Of a stretch of DNA of 64,000 nt, positions 27,541-37,568 are shown piece by piece. The notes under the pieces were generated by a model. That model made no database searches, had not been told where the DNA came from, and worked only from the letters and a program-made list of their open reading frames with translations. This stretch comes from Betaproteobacteria bacterium (GTDB lineage Bacteria > Pseudomonadota > Gammaproteobacteria > Burkholderiales > Thiobacillaceae). Within the stretch, counting starts at the first letter, position 1. Every line of letters starts with the position of its first letter. The stretch lies in assembly GCA_016219425.1 (NCBI GenBank), contig JACRNB010000011.1:186001-250000 (forward strand), written 5' to 3'. Position numbers and translations under genes: made by a program.

Positions 27541-28118
27541 GGACGGTCGAGCTCCAGCACAAAGGCGCGAGTATCGTGGAAATCCGGTTGCCCCGGCGGG
27601 TGGCTCAGAGACCAGTAGGAGAGCGCCCCGGCGCGGGTTTCGATGACGGCGGTCAGGCCGATGCGGAGCCGATTTCCCGGCCCCAGCCAGGTCTGCGGCA
27701 AGGTGGCGCGCAGGACCAGTGCGGAGGCTTCGGACGCCACCTGAATCACGGGCGCAACGGAGGTCTCCAGCGCCCCGCCCGCGCGATAGGCGTGAAAGCG
27801 GTAGACCTGCCAGGCCAGGGAAGGCGCGAGGTTCACCTCGCCGTAACCGGGTGCATCCTCCCCCTGGAAAAAGGCCTCGAAACAGGTGTGTCGCCATAAC
27901 CCCTCCTCGCGCCGGGGCGCATCGGGGCCGGGCAGAAGCAGTCCATCCAGCGGCCCGGCGAGACGGAATTCCAGTTGCAGCCCCTCGCGCTTCCAGATGG
28001 CGAATGCCTCCAGGTTCAGGCCGGGGGGAGGGGGGGACTCGGGGTGGGGATGCAGGCGCACGGCGGCAGGGGCAAGGACGCGGGACCGGCGAAAGATACA
28101 GGGCGTACACAGCGACAT
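27537..28118 (-). CDS. DOMON-like domain protein
   Basis: 193 residues from ATG 28118; a later GTG inside the first 22 residues is possible. The core (FEAFFQGEDAPGYGEVNLAP, WQVYRFHAYRAG, SYWSLSHPPGQPDFHD) matches the DOMON-like family seen next to DUF1343 genes, a beta-sandwich that may bind sugar or haem. Coupled to namZ by ATGA. The frame continues far upstream but there it overlaps a divergent gene and is not coding. Confidence 0.8.
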   Translation of the reverse strand: MSLCTPCIFRRSRVLAPAAVRLHPHPESPPPPGLNLEAFAIWKREGLQLEFRLAGPLDGLLLPGPDAPRREEGLWRHTCFEAFFQGEDAPGYGEVNLAPSLAWQVYRFHAYRAGGALETSVAPVIQVASEASALVLRATLPQTWLGPGNRLRIGLTAVIETRAGALSYWSLSHPPGQPDFHDTRAFVLELDRP

Positions 28119-28178
28119 GGAACTCGTCGATGAATGTATTGCCCAAGACGGGTTACCCGTTCCACCGAGGAGTGCTGC

Positions 28179-29021
28179 ATGGCGGTTCGCGCCCTGTTGT
28201 TGGCCCTGCTGGGCTTGGTGTTGCATCTTGCGGGCTGCGCCGCCGGCGCTCGCGTCAGTTTTCCCAACGTGGCGCAGAGCGATGCGGTCGCCGGCAGCGC
28301 CACCCTGGTGACGCCCGAGGGGCCGGGGCCGTTTCCGGCGGTGGTGTTGCTGCATGGATGCAGCGGCGTCCGGCCCAACGCCTACCAGTGGGCGGACCTG
28401 CTCAAGGCGCACGGTTACGCCTCCCTCATCCTGGACAGCTTCGGCCCGCGCCGGGTGGGCGAGATCTGCACCAAATTCAGCCGGGTATCGGTGTCGCAAC
28501 GGGTGCTGGATGCGTATTCCGCCCTGCGCTTTCTGGGCGCGCGCCGGGATATTGATCCGACCCGCATCGCGCTCATGGGGTTTTCCCACGGCGGCGGCGC
28601 AGCCCTGGATGCGGTCGAGAGCGATTGGGTGCGGCGCATGTCCGATACCGGGCTGCGCTTTCAGGCCTCGATCGCCCTCTACCCGAGTTGCCAGGGGCGC
28701 GACGCAAGCCAGCCCAATTACCGCGCCCCGGTCATGATCCTGATCGGGGACCGGGACGACTGGACCCCGGCCTCCTCCTGCGAGCGGCTTGCCCGCGGGC
28801 TGGACGACGACAGCGCCCGGCTGGAACTGCGGGTCTATCCCGGCGCGATGCATTCCTTCGACGATCTGACGGCAGGGGGGCGACTTCCGTTTGTGCGCAA
28901 CCCCAACAGCCCGAGCGGATATGGGGCCAGCGTGGGCGGGGACGCGCGCTCCCTGGCGCGCGCCAGGGTGGAGGTGCTGGAGTTTTTGAAGCCGTTGGAA
29001 ACGGTCGGCAATATGCGGTGA
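28179..29021 (+). CDS. Dienelactone-hydrolase-family lipoprotein
   Basis: 280 residues from ATG 28179, which follows GAGGAG. Signal peptide with lipobox LAGC at about residue 19, so it is probably lipid-anchored. The alpha/beta-hydrolase core shows LLHGCSGVRPNAYQW, the nucleophile elbow MGFSHGGG and the acid/histidine pair in GDRDDWTP and YPGAMHSFDD. Substrate unknown. The stop codon TGA is part of a repeat sequence at 29017-29037. Confidence 0.85.
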   Translation: MAVRALLLALLGLVLHLAGCAAGARVSFPNVAQSDAVAGSATLVTPEGPGPFPAVVLLHGCSGVRPNAYQWADLLKAHGYASLILDSFGPRRVGEICTKFSRVSVSQRVLDAYSALRFLGARRDIDPTRIALMGFSHGGGAALDAVESDWVRRMSDTGLRFQASIALYPSCQGRDASQPNYRAPVMILIGDRDDWTPASSCERLARGLDDDSARLELRVYPGAMHSFDDLTAGGRLPFVRNPNSPSGYGASVGGDARSLARARVEVLEFLKPLETVGNMR

Positions 29022-29037
29022 GCGCAGCGAACCGCAT
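29017..29037. repeat. Half-copy of the MITE-like element
   Basis: 21 bp identical to the inner left arm of the element at 24989-25073 (GGTGAGCGCAGCGAACCGCA plus T). It supplies the TGA stop of the hydrolase gene, just as it supplied the original stop of the epimerase. Confidence 0.8.
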
Positions 29038-29046
29038 CCATCAACC

Positions 29047-29952
29047 TCAGAAGGTTTCCACGTCCCTCAGGGTCTGCCCCACGGCAAAGAACGCGCCCAG
29101 CCAGCCCAGCAGGGCGCTGACGGCAAGCAGCAACAGGGAAGAAGCCAGGTCCAGGCCGGTCAGTTCGAAATGCGCGCCATAGGCAACGGCCACCCGATTG
29201 ACGCTGCCTTGCACCAGCCATCCGCCCAGAGTCACCAGCAGCCAGCCTGCCAGACCGCCGGCCAGACCCTGGATGCCGCCGAAGTACAGGAAGGGCCGGC
29301 GGATGAAGCGATCCGTTGCGCCGATCAGGCGCGCCACCTCGATCTCATCCTTCTGGGCGTAGATCTGGAGGCGGATGGTGTTGGCCGTGATGGCGGCCAG
29401 GGCCAGACCCAGGATCACGGCCAGCATCAACACCAGTTCATGCCCCAGATTCATGAGTGCGCCCAGACGCTTGATCCAGTCGGAATCCATCAGCACCCTG
29501 TCCGTCTCCGCCATGTTTCGGAGCAGGCTGCCCAGTTTTTCCAGCGCGGCGGCGTCCTGGACTTGGGGCGTAAGGATGAAAGCGTGAGGCAAGGGGTTTT
29601 CAGGCAGGCCGGCGGCAATCTCGGCCAGGCCGGAGGCCTCCAGCCGGCGCACGCCTTCCGTCTTGGCAACGAAACGGGCGTTGTTTACATCCGGGTTGCG
29701 GCTGAGGCTGGCCAGCAGGGCGCGGCCCTGGGTCTCGCTCACCCCGTTTTTCAGAAAGACGGTGATCTCGGCCTGGGGCTTGATGCCGCCGGAGACCCGT
29801 TCCAGGTTACCCAACAGGACATAAAACGCCGCCGGCAGGGCCACGGCGACGCCGATCACCAGCATGGTGAACACCGTGGCGAGCGGGGTGTCGCGGAAGC
29901 GCTGGCCAGCGATCTTGAGGCTATGCAGGTGTTGAGCGAACCAGGATTTCAT
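29047..29952 (-). CDS. ftsX: Cell division protein FtsX
   Basis: 301 residues. One membrane segment near 22-45, a periplasmic domain, then three segments in the last 130 residues. The motif DEIEVARLIGATDRFIRRPF is the coupling loop for FtsE. With FtsE it controls peptidoglycan hydrolases at the septum. Start ATG overlaps the ftsE stop. Confidence 0.97.
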   Translation of the reverse strand: MKSWFAQHLHSLKIAGQRFRDTPLATVFTMLVIGVAVALPAAFYVLLGNLERVSGGIKPQAEITVFLKNGVSETQGRALLASLSRNPDVNNARFVAKTEGVRRLEASGLAEIAAGLPENPLPHAFILTPQVQDAAALEKLGSLLRNMAETDRVLMDSDWIKRLGALMNLGHELVLMLAVILGLALAAITANTIRLQIYAQKDEIEVARLIGATDRFIRRPFLYFGGIQGLAGGLAGWLLVTLGGWLVQGSVNRVAVAYGAHFELTGLDLASSLLLLAVSALLGWLGAFFAVGQTLRDVETF

Positions 29953-30602
29953 GTCACCTGCCTCCCCTGCGCCAGATCCACCCGGCGTCCGCCGTAGCGG
30001 GCCACCAGGGCCTGGTCATGGGTGGAGATGAGCAGGGTGACGCCGATCTGATTGAAGGCGCGGAACGTCTCCATGATGTCGTCCGCATAGGCGTCATCCA
30101 GGTTGGCGGTGGGTTCGTCCGCCAACACCAGCTTGGGGCGGGTGACGATGGCGCGAGCGATGCACAGGCGCTGCTGCTCGCCGCCGGAGAGGGTGATGGG
30201 ACGCGCCTTGTCGCGCTTCAACAAGCCGACCTTGTCGAGCGCGGCGCGCACCCGTTTGGCGGCATCGTTGCCAGTGACGCCCTGGATGTGCAGGGGCAGC
30301 AGCACGTTGTCGAACACGCTGCGGTCGTACAGCAGCTTGTGGTCCTGAAAGATGAGGCCGATGTTGCGGCGGAAATAGGGCAACACGGCGCGGCGCATGC
30401 GTCCCACGTTCTGGCCGTTCACCACCACATGCCCCGAGGTGGGCCGCTCGATCGCGGCGATGAGCTTCAACAGGGTGCTCTTGCCCGCGCCGGAATGGCC
30501 GGTGAGGAACACGATCTCGCCCTGCTGAATGGAGAGGGAAAAGTCGATCAGCGCCTCATGCCCGCCGGGGTAGCGCTTGGTAACGCTGTCGAGCTCAATC
30601 AT
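29949..30602 (-). CDS. ftsE: Cell division ATP-binding protein FtsE
   Basis: 217 residues from ATG 30602 (MIELDSVTKRYPGG). Walker A GHSGAGKSTLL, signature LSGGEQQRLC, Walker B LVLADEPTANLD. The frame extends upstream through a palindromic repeat (SPNPPYPPFAKGG), which is rejected as N-terminus. Order ftsY-ftsE-ftsX is the usual one. Confidence 0.97.
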   Translation of the reverse strand: MIELDSVTKRYPGGHEALIDFSLSIQQGEIVFLTGHSGAGKSTLLKLIAAIERPTSGHVVVNGQNVGRMRRAVLPYFRRNIGLIFQDHKLLYDRSVFDNVLLPLHIQGVTGNDAAKRVRAALDKVGLLKRDKARPITLSGGEQQRLCIARAIVTRPKLVLADEPTANLDDAYADDIMETFRAFNQIGVTLLISTHDQALVARYGGRRVDLAQGRQVT

Positions 30603-30627
30603 GCGGCACCTGTCGGGGGTGTTTCGT

Positions 30628-30648
30628 CCCCCCTTTGCAAAAGGGGGG
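30628..30648. repeat. REP-like palindrome between ftsY and ftsE
   Basis: 9-bp stem CCCCCCTTT/AAAGGGGGG with loop GCA, followed by TAGGGGGGAT. This CCCCCCTTT-type palindrome is a common intergenic repeat in proteobacteria. It may affect readthrough from ftsY into ftsEX. Confidence 0.7.
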
Positions 30649-30680
30649 TAGGGGGGATTTGGCGACAACGGCCCTGGCGC

Positions 30681-31658
30681 TCATGTGAACAACGCCTCCA
30701 CGAACTCCGCTGCGCGGAACGGTTGCAGGTCTTCGATGCCTTCCCCCACGCCGATGTAGCGCACCGGGATGGGGCGTCCCGCGTGGCGTTTGGCCAGGGC
30801 GGCGATCACGCCTCCCTTCGCGGTGCCGTCCAGTTTGGTCATCACCAGTCCGGTGAGGCCCAGGGCGTCGTCAAAGGCCTTCACCTGGGCCAGGGCGTTC
30901 TGGCCGGTATTCGCGTCCAGCACCAGCAGGACTTCATGCGGTGCGCCGGGGTCGGCCTTGGCCAGTACGCGCTTGACCTTGCGGATCTCGTCCATCAGGT
31001 GCAACTGGGTGGGCAGGCGGCCCGCCGTATCCGCCAGCACCACGTCGATACCGCGCGCCACGGCGGATTGCACGGCGTCGAAGATCACCGCCGCCGGATC
31101 GCCGGACTGGGACTGGATCACGTCCACGCCGTTGCGCTGGCCCCATTCCGTAAGCTGTTCACGGGCGGCGGCGCGGAAGGTATCGCCCGCCGCCAGCAAC
31201 ACCCGCTTGCCCTCGCTCTGAAACTGGCGCGCCAGCTTGCCGATGGTGGTGGTCTTGCCCGCCCCGTTCACCCCCGCCAGCATGATGACGAAGGGTTTGG
31301 CGCCAGCGGTATCCAGGGGCGCTTCCAGGGGGGTGAGGAGTTCCAGCAACTCCGCCTTGAGGGCGTCGCGCAGTTGGGCGGCGTCGGCGAGGCGCTCCTG
31401 TCTGACGCGGGCGCGCAGGCGGGTGAGCAGATGCTGAGTGGCCTCCACCCCCACGTCGGCGGAGAGCAGGACCGTCTCCAGTTCCTCGTACAGGTCTTCG
31501 TCGATGCGGGCGCCGACGCCGAACAGGCTGGCCAGTTGACCGGAAAAGGCGGCGCGGGTCTTGCTCAGCCCCTGTTTCAGGCGCTGCGCCCAACCTGGGC
31601 GGTTTTCCGCAGCGGGATCAGGGGTTTTTGCGGGGCCGGATTTCAGGAAACCAAACAC
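30681..31658 (-). CDS. ftsY: Signal recognition particle receptor FtsY
   Basis: 325 residues; SRP receptor GTPase that docks ribosome-nascent chains at the membrane. NG domain: GVNGAGKTTTIGKLA (G1), DTFRAAAREQL, VLADTAGRLPTQ (G3), TKLDGTAKGG (G4) and the closing GVGEGIEDLQPF. The acidic A-domain is short here. First gene of ftsYEX, divergent from the M16 peptidase pair, as in many betaproteobacteria. Confidence 0.97.
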   Translation of the reverse strand: MFGFLKSGPAKTPDPAAENRPGWAQRLKQGLSKTRAAFSGQLASLFGVGARIDEDLYEELETVLLSADVGVEATQHLLTRLRARVRQERLADAAQLRDALKAELLELLTPLEAPLDTAGAKPFVIMLAGVNGAGKTTTIGKLARQFQSEGKRVLLAAGDTFRAAAREQLTEWGQRNGVDVIQSQSGDPAAVIFDAVQSAVARGIDVVLADTAGRLPTQLHLMDEIRKVKRVLAKADPGAPHEVLLVLDANTGQNALAQVKAFDDALGLTGLVMTKLDGTAKGGVIAALAKRHAGRPIPVRYIGVGEGIEDLQPFRAAEFVEALFT

Positions 31659-31738
31659 GAGAAGGGCGGTCGGAAGCTGGGTTTGAGGATGCGACCGAGT
31701 CTATCATGCGACCCCATTTCAGCCGTTTGACCAAGCCC

Positions 31739-33118
31739 ATGAAAATCCCCCTGGCGACCCTCGCCGCCCTCACGTTGCTGGCAGCATTTGCCTCATCGGC
31801 CCGCGCCGAGATCGTGGAAAAGACCTTGGTCAACGGCCTCAAGGTCATCGTCAAGACCGACCGCCGCGCGCCGGTAGTGGTGAATCAGGTCTGGTATCGC
31901 GCCGGCAGCATGGACGAGAACTACGGCGTCACCGGCGTCGCCCATGTGCTGGAACACATGATGTTCAAGGGCACGAAGGACACGCCCTCCGGCGAGTTCT
32001 CCAAGCGCATCGCCGCCGCCGGGGGGCGCGAGAACGCCTTCACCAACCGCGACCACACCGCTTACTTCCAGACCCTGCAAAAGGACCGCCTGGAACTGGC
32101 CATGAAGCTGGAGGCGGATCGCATGGCGAATCTGATCCTCTCCGCCGATGAGTTCGCCAAGGAGATCAACGTGGTGATGGAAGAGCGGCGCATGCGCACC
32201 GAGGACAACCCGCACTCGCGCCTGTACGAGGCCATGATGGCCGCCGCCTACCAGACCCACCCCTATCACCACCCGGTAATCGGCTGGATGCAGGACTTGA
32301 AGAACATGACGGTGGACGACGCGCGCCAGTGGTATCAAAACTGGTACGCCCCCAACAACGCCACCGTGGTGATCGCCGGCGATGTGGAGCCGCAACAGGT
32401 GTTCACCTGGGCCGAGAAGTACTACGGCCCCCTGGCCGCCCGCCCCCTGCCGGTGCGCAAGGCGGTCAGCGAGGTGGCGCAGGCCGGCCTGCGCCAGTTG
32501 ATCCTGAAGGCCCCGGCCAAACTGCCGGTGCTGGCCCTGGCCTGGCAGACCCCGCGCCTGCTGGACCCGACCAGGGACAGCGATCCCTACGCCCTGGAGA
32601 TCCTGGCCGGGGTGCTGGACGGCCACGCCTCGGCCCGCTTGAACCAATCCCTGGTGCGGGAGAAGCAACTCGCCACCGAGGTGGGGGCCGGCTACGACAG
32701 CATCTCGCGCGGCCCCGCCCTGTTCATGGTGGACGCCACCCCTGCCGAAGGGCAGTCCGCGGCGGCGGTGGAAAAGGCGCTGAAAGACGAGATCGCCCGC
32801 CTAGTGAAGGAAGGCGTGAGCGAGAACGAGTTGAAGCGGGTGAAGGCCCAGGTGCTGGCGAGCCAGGTGTACCAGCAGGATTCCCTGTTCTACCAAGCCA
32901 TGCTGATCGGCGAGTGGACCACCGCCGGCATGGATTACAAGGATAGGGAGACCCGCTACGCCCGGCTCAAGGAGGTGACCGCCGAGCAGGTGCAGGCAGT
33001 GGCGAAGAAGTACCTGGTGGATGACCGCCTCACCGTGGCGGTGCTGGACCCGCAACCCCTGCCCACCGACAAGCCGAAGTTCGGCGTGAACCCGATGGGA
33101 GGCCGTCATGGTCGTTGA
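31739..33118 (+). CDS. M16 family zinc peptidase, catalytic
   Basis: 459 residues from ATG 31739, chosen because it opens a signal peptide (MKIPLATLAALTLLAAFASS, ending ARA). The inverted zinc motif HVLEH plus the downstream glutamate in EINVVMEERRM is intact, so this is the active partner of an M16 pair exported to the periplasm. It overlaps the second M16 gene by 11 bases. Likely degrades small peptides; substrate unknown. Confidence 0.92.
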   Translation: MKIPLATLAALTLLAAFASSARAEIVEKTLVNGLKVIVKTDRRAPVVVNQVWYRAGSMDENYGVTGVAHVLEHMMFKGTKDTPSGEFSKRIAAAGGRENAFTNRDHTAYFQTLQKDRLELAMKLEADRMANLILSADEFAKEINVVMEERRMRTEDNPHSRLYEAMMAAAYQTHPYHHPVIGWMQDLKNMTVDDARQWYQNWYAPNNATVVIAGDVEPQQVFTWAEKYYGPLAARPLPVRKAVSEVAQAGLRQLILKAPAKLPVLALAWQTPRLLDPTRDSDPYALEILAGVLDGHASARLNQSLVREKQLATEVGAGYDSISRGPALFMVDATPAEGQSAAAVEKALKDEIARLVKEGVSENELKRVKAQVLASQVYQQDSLFYQAMLIGEWTTAGMDYKDRETRYARLKEVTAEQVQAVAKKYLVDDRLTVAVLDPQPLPTDKPKFGVNPMGGRHGR

Positions 33119-34500
33119 CCTGCTGCACTGCGTAGGAGCCTGGCTGCGCCGGGTGATTTCCGCCGGACGACGCGCGCCGGCATCGCATCGCCCGGCGCAG
33201 CCAGGCTCCTACAGGGGCGTCCCGCTTCTCGCCCTGGTTCTCGCCCTGCCCGCCTGGGCCGGCCTCAACATCCAGCACTGGACCACGCCCCAGGGGGCAA
33301 AAGTGGTGTTCGTGGAGAACCACGACCTGCCCATGCTCGACATCAGCGTGGACTTTCCCGCCGGCAGCGCGCGGGACAGCGCCGCCAGGTCCGGCCTCGC
33401 CAGTCTCACCCGCCACGTCATGGGCCAGGGGGCCGGCCCCTGGAGCGAGCGCGACATCTCCGAGCGCTTGGCGGATGTGGGCGCGCAACTGGGCGGGCGT
33501 CTGGATGGCGACCGCGCCGGCTTCCAGCTCCGCACCCTGAGCGGCAAGGCGGAGCGGGATCAGGCGGTGGAGACCCTGGCCATGATCCTCACCCGTCCCC
33601 GCTTTGATCCGGCGGTGCTGGAGCGGGAGAAGACCCGCGCCATCGCCGGCATGAAGGAAGCCCTGACCAAGCCGGATGTGATCGGCGCCCGCGCCTTCAG
33701 CACCGCCCTCTATGGCAGCCACCCCTACGGACTGGATGACGGCGGCGAGATCGAGACCGTGGCCAAACTGAACCGCGACGATCTGTGGACCTTCCACACC
33801 GCCCACTACCGCGCCGCCGGCATGACCATCGCCCTCATGGGGGACATCCGCCGCGCCGACGCAGAGACCCTGGCCACCCAACTCGCCACCGGCCTGCCGG
33901 CAGGGGCCGCACCCGCCCCCATCCCCCCGGTGCAGGCGGCGCCCCAGGGCAGCGAGCAGGTAATCCCCCACCATGCCACCCAGAGCCACCTGTTCATGGG
34001 CCTGCCCACCTACAAGCGGGACGATCCGGACTATTTCCCGCTTTATGTGGGCAATTACATCCTGGGCGGCGGCGGCTTCGATTCGCGCCTGATGGAGACC
34101 ATCCGCCAGAAGAAAGGCCTGGCCTACAGCGTGTACAGCTACTTCTCCCCCATGCGCGAGGCGGGACCGTTCCAGATCGGCCTGCAAACCCGGCGCGAGA
34201 CCACCAAGGAGGCGGTGGATTCGGTACGCGCCGAACTCGCCCGCTTCCTGGCGGAGGGCGTAACGGACAAGGAACTGGCCCAGGCCAAGGGCAACATCAT
34301 CGGCGGCTTCCCCCTGCGCATCGACAACAACCGCAAGATCCTGGAGTACCTCGCCGTGATCGGCTTCTACGGCCTGCCCCTGGACTGGCTGGACACCTAC
34401 AGCGCCCAGGTGGAGACGGTGACGCGGGAGGCCATCCTCAAGGCCTTCCAGCGCCGCATCCGACCCGAGGCCCTGCATACCGTGATCGTGGGGGGCCAGA

Positions 34501-34520
<20 letters not shown>
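33108..34520 (+). CDS. M16 family peptidase-like, non-catalytic partner, repeat in its signal peptide
   Basis: 470 residues. ATG 33108 follows GGGAGG, so the start is well supported. Where the zinc motif HxxEH should be, the sequence reads LTRHVMGQG, so it lacks metal ligands and should be the structural partner of the upstream peptidase. An 81-bp palindromic element (33132-33212) sits in frame between the first eight residues and the hydrophobic core (GVPLLALVLALPAWA) of the signal peptide, adding about 27 mostly basic or polar residues. Confidence 0.88.
33132..33212. repeat. 81-bp palindromic (MITE-like) insertion in an M16 gene
   Basis: Arms 33132-33156 and 33188-33212 are inverted copies with one mismatch in 25 (GTAGGAGCCTGGCTGCGCCG onward). 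It stays in frame and stop-free in the host gene. A half-copy lies at 16947-16971. Confidence 0.9.
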
Positions 34521-35799
<1,279 letters not shown>

Positions 35800-35823
35800 A
35801 GACGGCCTCGCTGACCATGCAAA

Positions 35824-35848
35824 ACGGCCCCGAGCGGGGCCGTTTTTT
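35824..35848 (+). terminator. Rho-independent terminator after the ferredoxin
   Basis: 8-bp stem ACGGCCCC/GGGGCCGT, loop GAGC, followed by six T. It ends the rsmD-coaD-ferredoxin transcript just before the island boundary. Confidence 0.92.
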
Positions 35849-35872
35849 GTTGTCTGCACGACTTGGCTGAGT

Positions 35873-35915
35873 TGGCGCGCCTGACACGATTCGAACGTGC
35901 GACCCCTGCCTTCGG
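35873..35915 (-). repeat. Left attachment repeat (displaced tRNA-Arg 3' end)
   Basis: 43 bp identical to 61045-61087. It covers the encoded CCA, acceptor 3' strand, T-arm, variable loop and the 3' side of the anticodon arm, but has no 5' half, so it is not a tRNA. An 8-bp inverted repeat TTGGCTGA (35863-35870) / TCAGCCAA (35916-35923) encloses it. Confidence 0.85.
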
Positions 35916-35947
35916 TCAGCCAACTGCTTTTTCGAATGCATGCCACA

Positions 35948-37519
35948 CTAGCTCTCCCAATCGTCCGGCCACTTTTTTTTCCATTCGGTAATCCTCGTGA
36001 GTCCAAGTAGTTTTGCCGCGCCTTTGAGGTTTCCATGCGTAGCTCGCATGGCACGGTAGTAGTAATGGCGTTTAACCTCGTCGATCACTTGATCAATTTT
36101 GAATCCATCGCTCAATGACCTGTCCAGAATGCCATTCCCGGATCGGCTGACGCTCAGTAGGGAACCGGATAGAGAGGCTTCGCTGATCATTTTTTCGTCC
36201 TGTCTGATGCTTCGAAGCGTGGCGCGGCGCAGGGTACTCTCCAGTTCCCGGATATTGCCCGGCCAGGAATGCTCATGCAGTTTGCGCCAAGCCTGTGTAG
36301 ACAATTCTAGTTGCGCCGTCTTCGGGTTGGCCTCTTGGATGCGTTGCATCAGGCTTTCAACGAGTGATCGTAGATCACTGTCCCGCTCCCTCAAGGGGGG
36401 TAGTCTGATGGGGATGTCAGCGATTCGATAGAACAAATCTTCCCGGAAGCGGCCTTGCCGAACAGCTTCAAGGAGGTCGACATGGGTGGCGGAGATGATC
36501 CGACAAGCTATGTCATAGTCTTTCTTGCCCCCCACTCGCCGGGCCTTGCGTTCCTCCAGTACGCGCAACAGCTTCACCTGGTGAGACAGACTCAGATCAC
36601 CGATTTCATCCAGGAACAGAGTGCCGTCCTTGACCTGTTCGAAGTAGCCCGTGGTCTCGGTTGCACCAGTGAAGGCTCCCTTCTCATGGCCGAAGAACAG
36701 GGATTCGAGCAGCTCCGGCGGGATCGCACCGCAATTGACCGGCAAGAATGGTTTGCCAGCTCGGCTCGCTTCATGGATATGCCGGGCCATACCTTCCTTG
36801 CCCGTACCCGATTCGCCCTCGATCATTACCGTGAATTCGGTCTGGGCCGCCATCTCGGCATCTTCAATGGCCTGAAGAAACATCGGTGATTCGCTTTTCA
36901 CCATACGACCAAACGAATCCGTATTGGTGATCGCCATGGGCAGCCGGGCTTCACTTTTCTTATCTGCCGGGGGCGTGGGGAGGAATCTGTAGTACAGGTC
37001 GATGGGAAGATTGAGGGGTTTCACACCCTCCTGCCTGGAACTGCTCAGAAGTTCAGCTTCGTAGCCCTTTGTCATCGACAAAAAGGTCCACACCCAGCCC
37101 ATGGTGGGTGTTCCGGAACTTGTGAGATACATGCGGCGTGCATCCCTGGGGAGAGAGTTGGCCTCTACAGCTTTCCTCGCTACGCCATAGACCTTGGAAA
37201 AGTCGCTCGGGTTGAAGTCGGTTCCGTTCTGAGGGGCGATCACCCTGGACGTCTTGGCCAGACTCGCCAGGGACGGGTTTTTCTTAAACAGGGCATCAAG
37301 GTACAAGTTACCGTAACCGCTGTCATCGAGAAGGATCATATGGTGGGGAGCTTCCTTAGATAGAAGCACCCTGACCAGGGGGCCGATGTCGCTGGTAGGC
37401 GCTCTCTGAAGAGGGGCTCCTCCTTGCACCTGACGAGCAAGTCCCACAGCATCGAGGTCGGTATTGCCTATCCAGGCAAACAGCCAGCACTCCTTGTCAA
37501 TTTTTGCTACCCGGGCCAT
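35948..37519 (-). CDS. CARF/RtcR-type sigma-54-dependent transcriptional activator
   Basis: 523 residues. The N-terminal ~200 form a Rossmann-like sensor with CARF/RtcR features: CWLFAWIGNTDLDAV at the start, HHMILLDDSGYGNLYLDAL, and MYLTSSGTPTMGWVWTFL, the SSGTPTM turn being typical of CARF ligand pockets. A sigma-54 AAA+ domain follows: Walker A EGESGTGKEG, the sigma-54-contact loop GAFTGA (281-286) and Walker B GTLFLDEIGDL. A short HTH end (LKGAAKLLGLTRITEWKKKW) completes it. AAGGAGAT precedes ATG 37519. It closes a four-gene operon that starts at a -24/-12 promoter, so it may activate its own operon. RtcR normally controls rtcAB RNA repair genes; none are here. With an active Cas10 in the island, a cyclic oligoadenylate ligand is a reasonable inference, not shown. 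Confidence 0.85.
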   Translation of the reverse strand: MARVAKIDKECWLFAWIGNTDLDAVGLARQVQGGAPLQRAPTSDIGPLVRVLLSKEAPHHMILLDDSGYGNLYLDALFKKNPSLASLAKTSRVIAPQNGTDFNPSDFSKVYGVARKAVEANSLPRDARRMYLTSSGTPTMGWVWTFLSMTKGYEAELLSSSRQEGVKPLNLPIDLYYRFLPTPPADKKSEARLPMAITNTDSFGRMVKSESPMFLQAIEDAEMAAQTEFTVMIEGESGTGKEGMARHIHEASRAGKPFLPVNCGAIPPELLESLFFGHEKGAFTGATETTGYFEQVKDGTLFLDEIGDLSLSHQVKLLRVLEERKARRVGGKKDYDIACRIISATHVDLLEAVRQGRFREDLFYRIADIPIRLPPLRERDSDLRSLVESLMQRIQEANPKTAQLELSTQAWRKLHEHSWPGNIRELESTLRRATLRSIRQDEKMISEASLSGSLLSVSRSGNGILDRSLSDGFKIDQVIDEVKRHYYYRAMRATHGNLKGAAKLLGLTRITEWKKKWPDDWES

Positions 37520-37568
37520 CGCTGATCTCCTTGTGTGCGATTCGTTGTGTTGAATACTTGCCCGGGAG

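Noticed and set aside
30603-30668. N-terminal extension of FtsE (SPNPPYPPFAKGG)
   Set aside because: It is the translation of an intergenic palindromic repeat; MIELDSVTKRY is the standard FtsE start.
35873-35915. A second tRNA-Arg gene at the left island end
   Set aside because: Only the 3' half is present; there is no D-arm, 5' acceptor strand or full anticodon stem.
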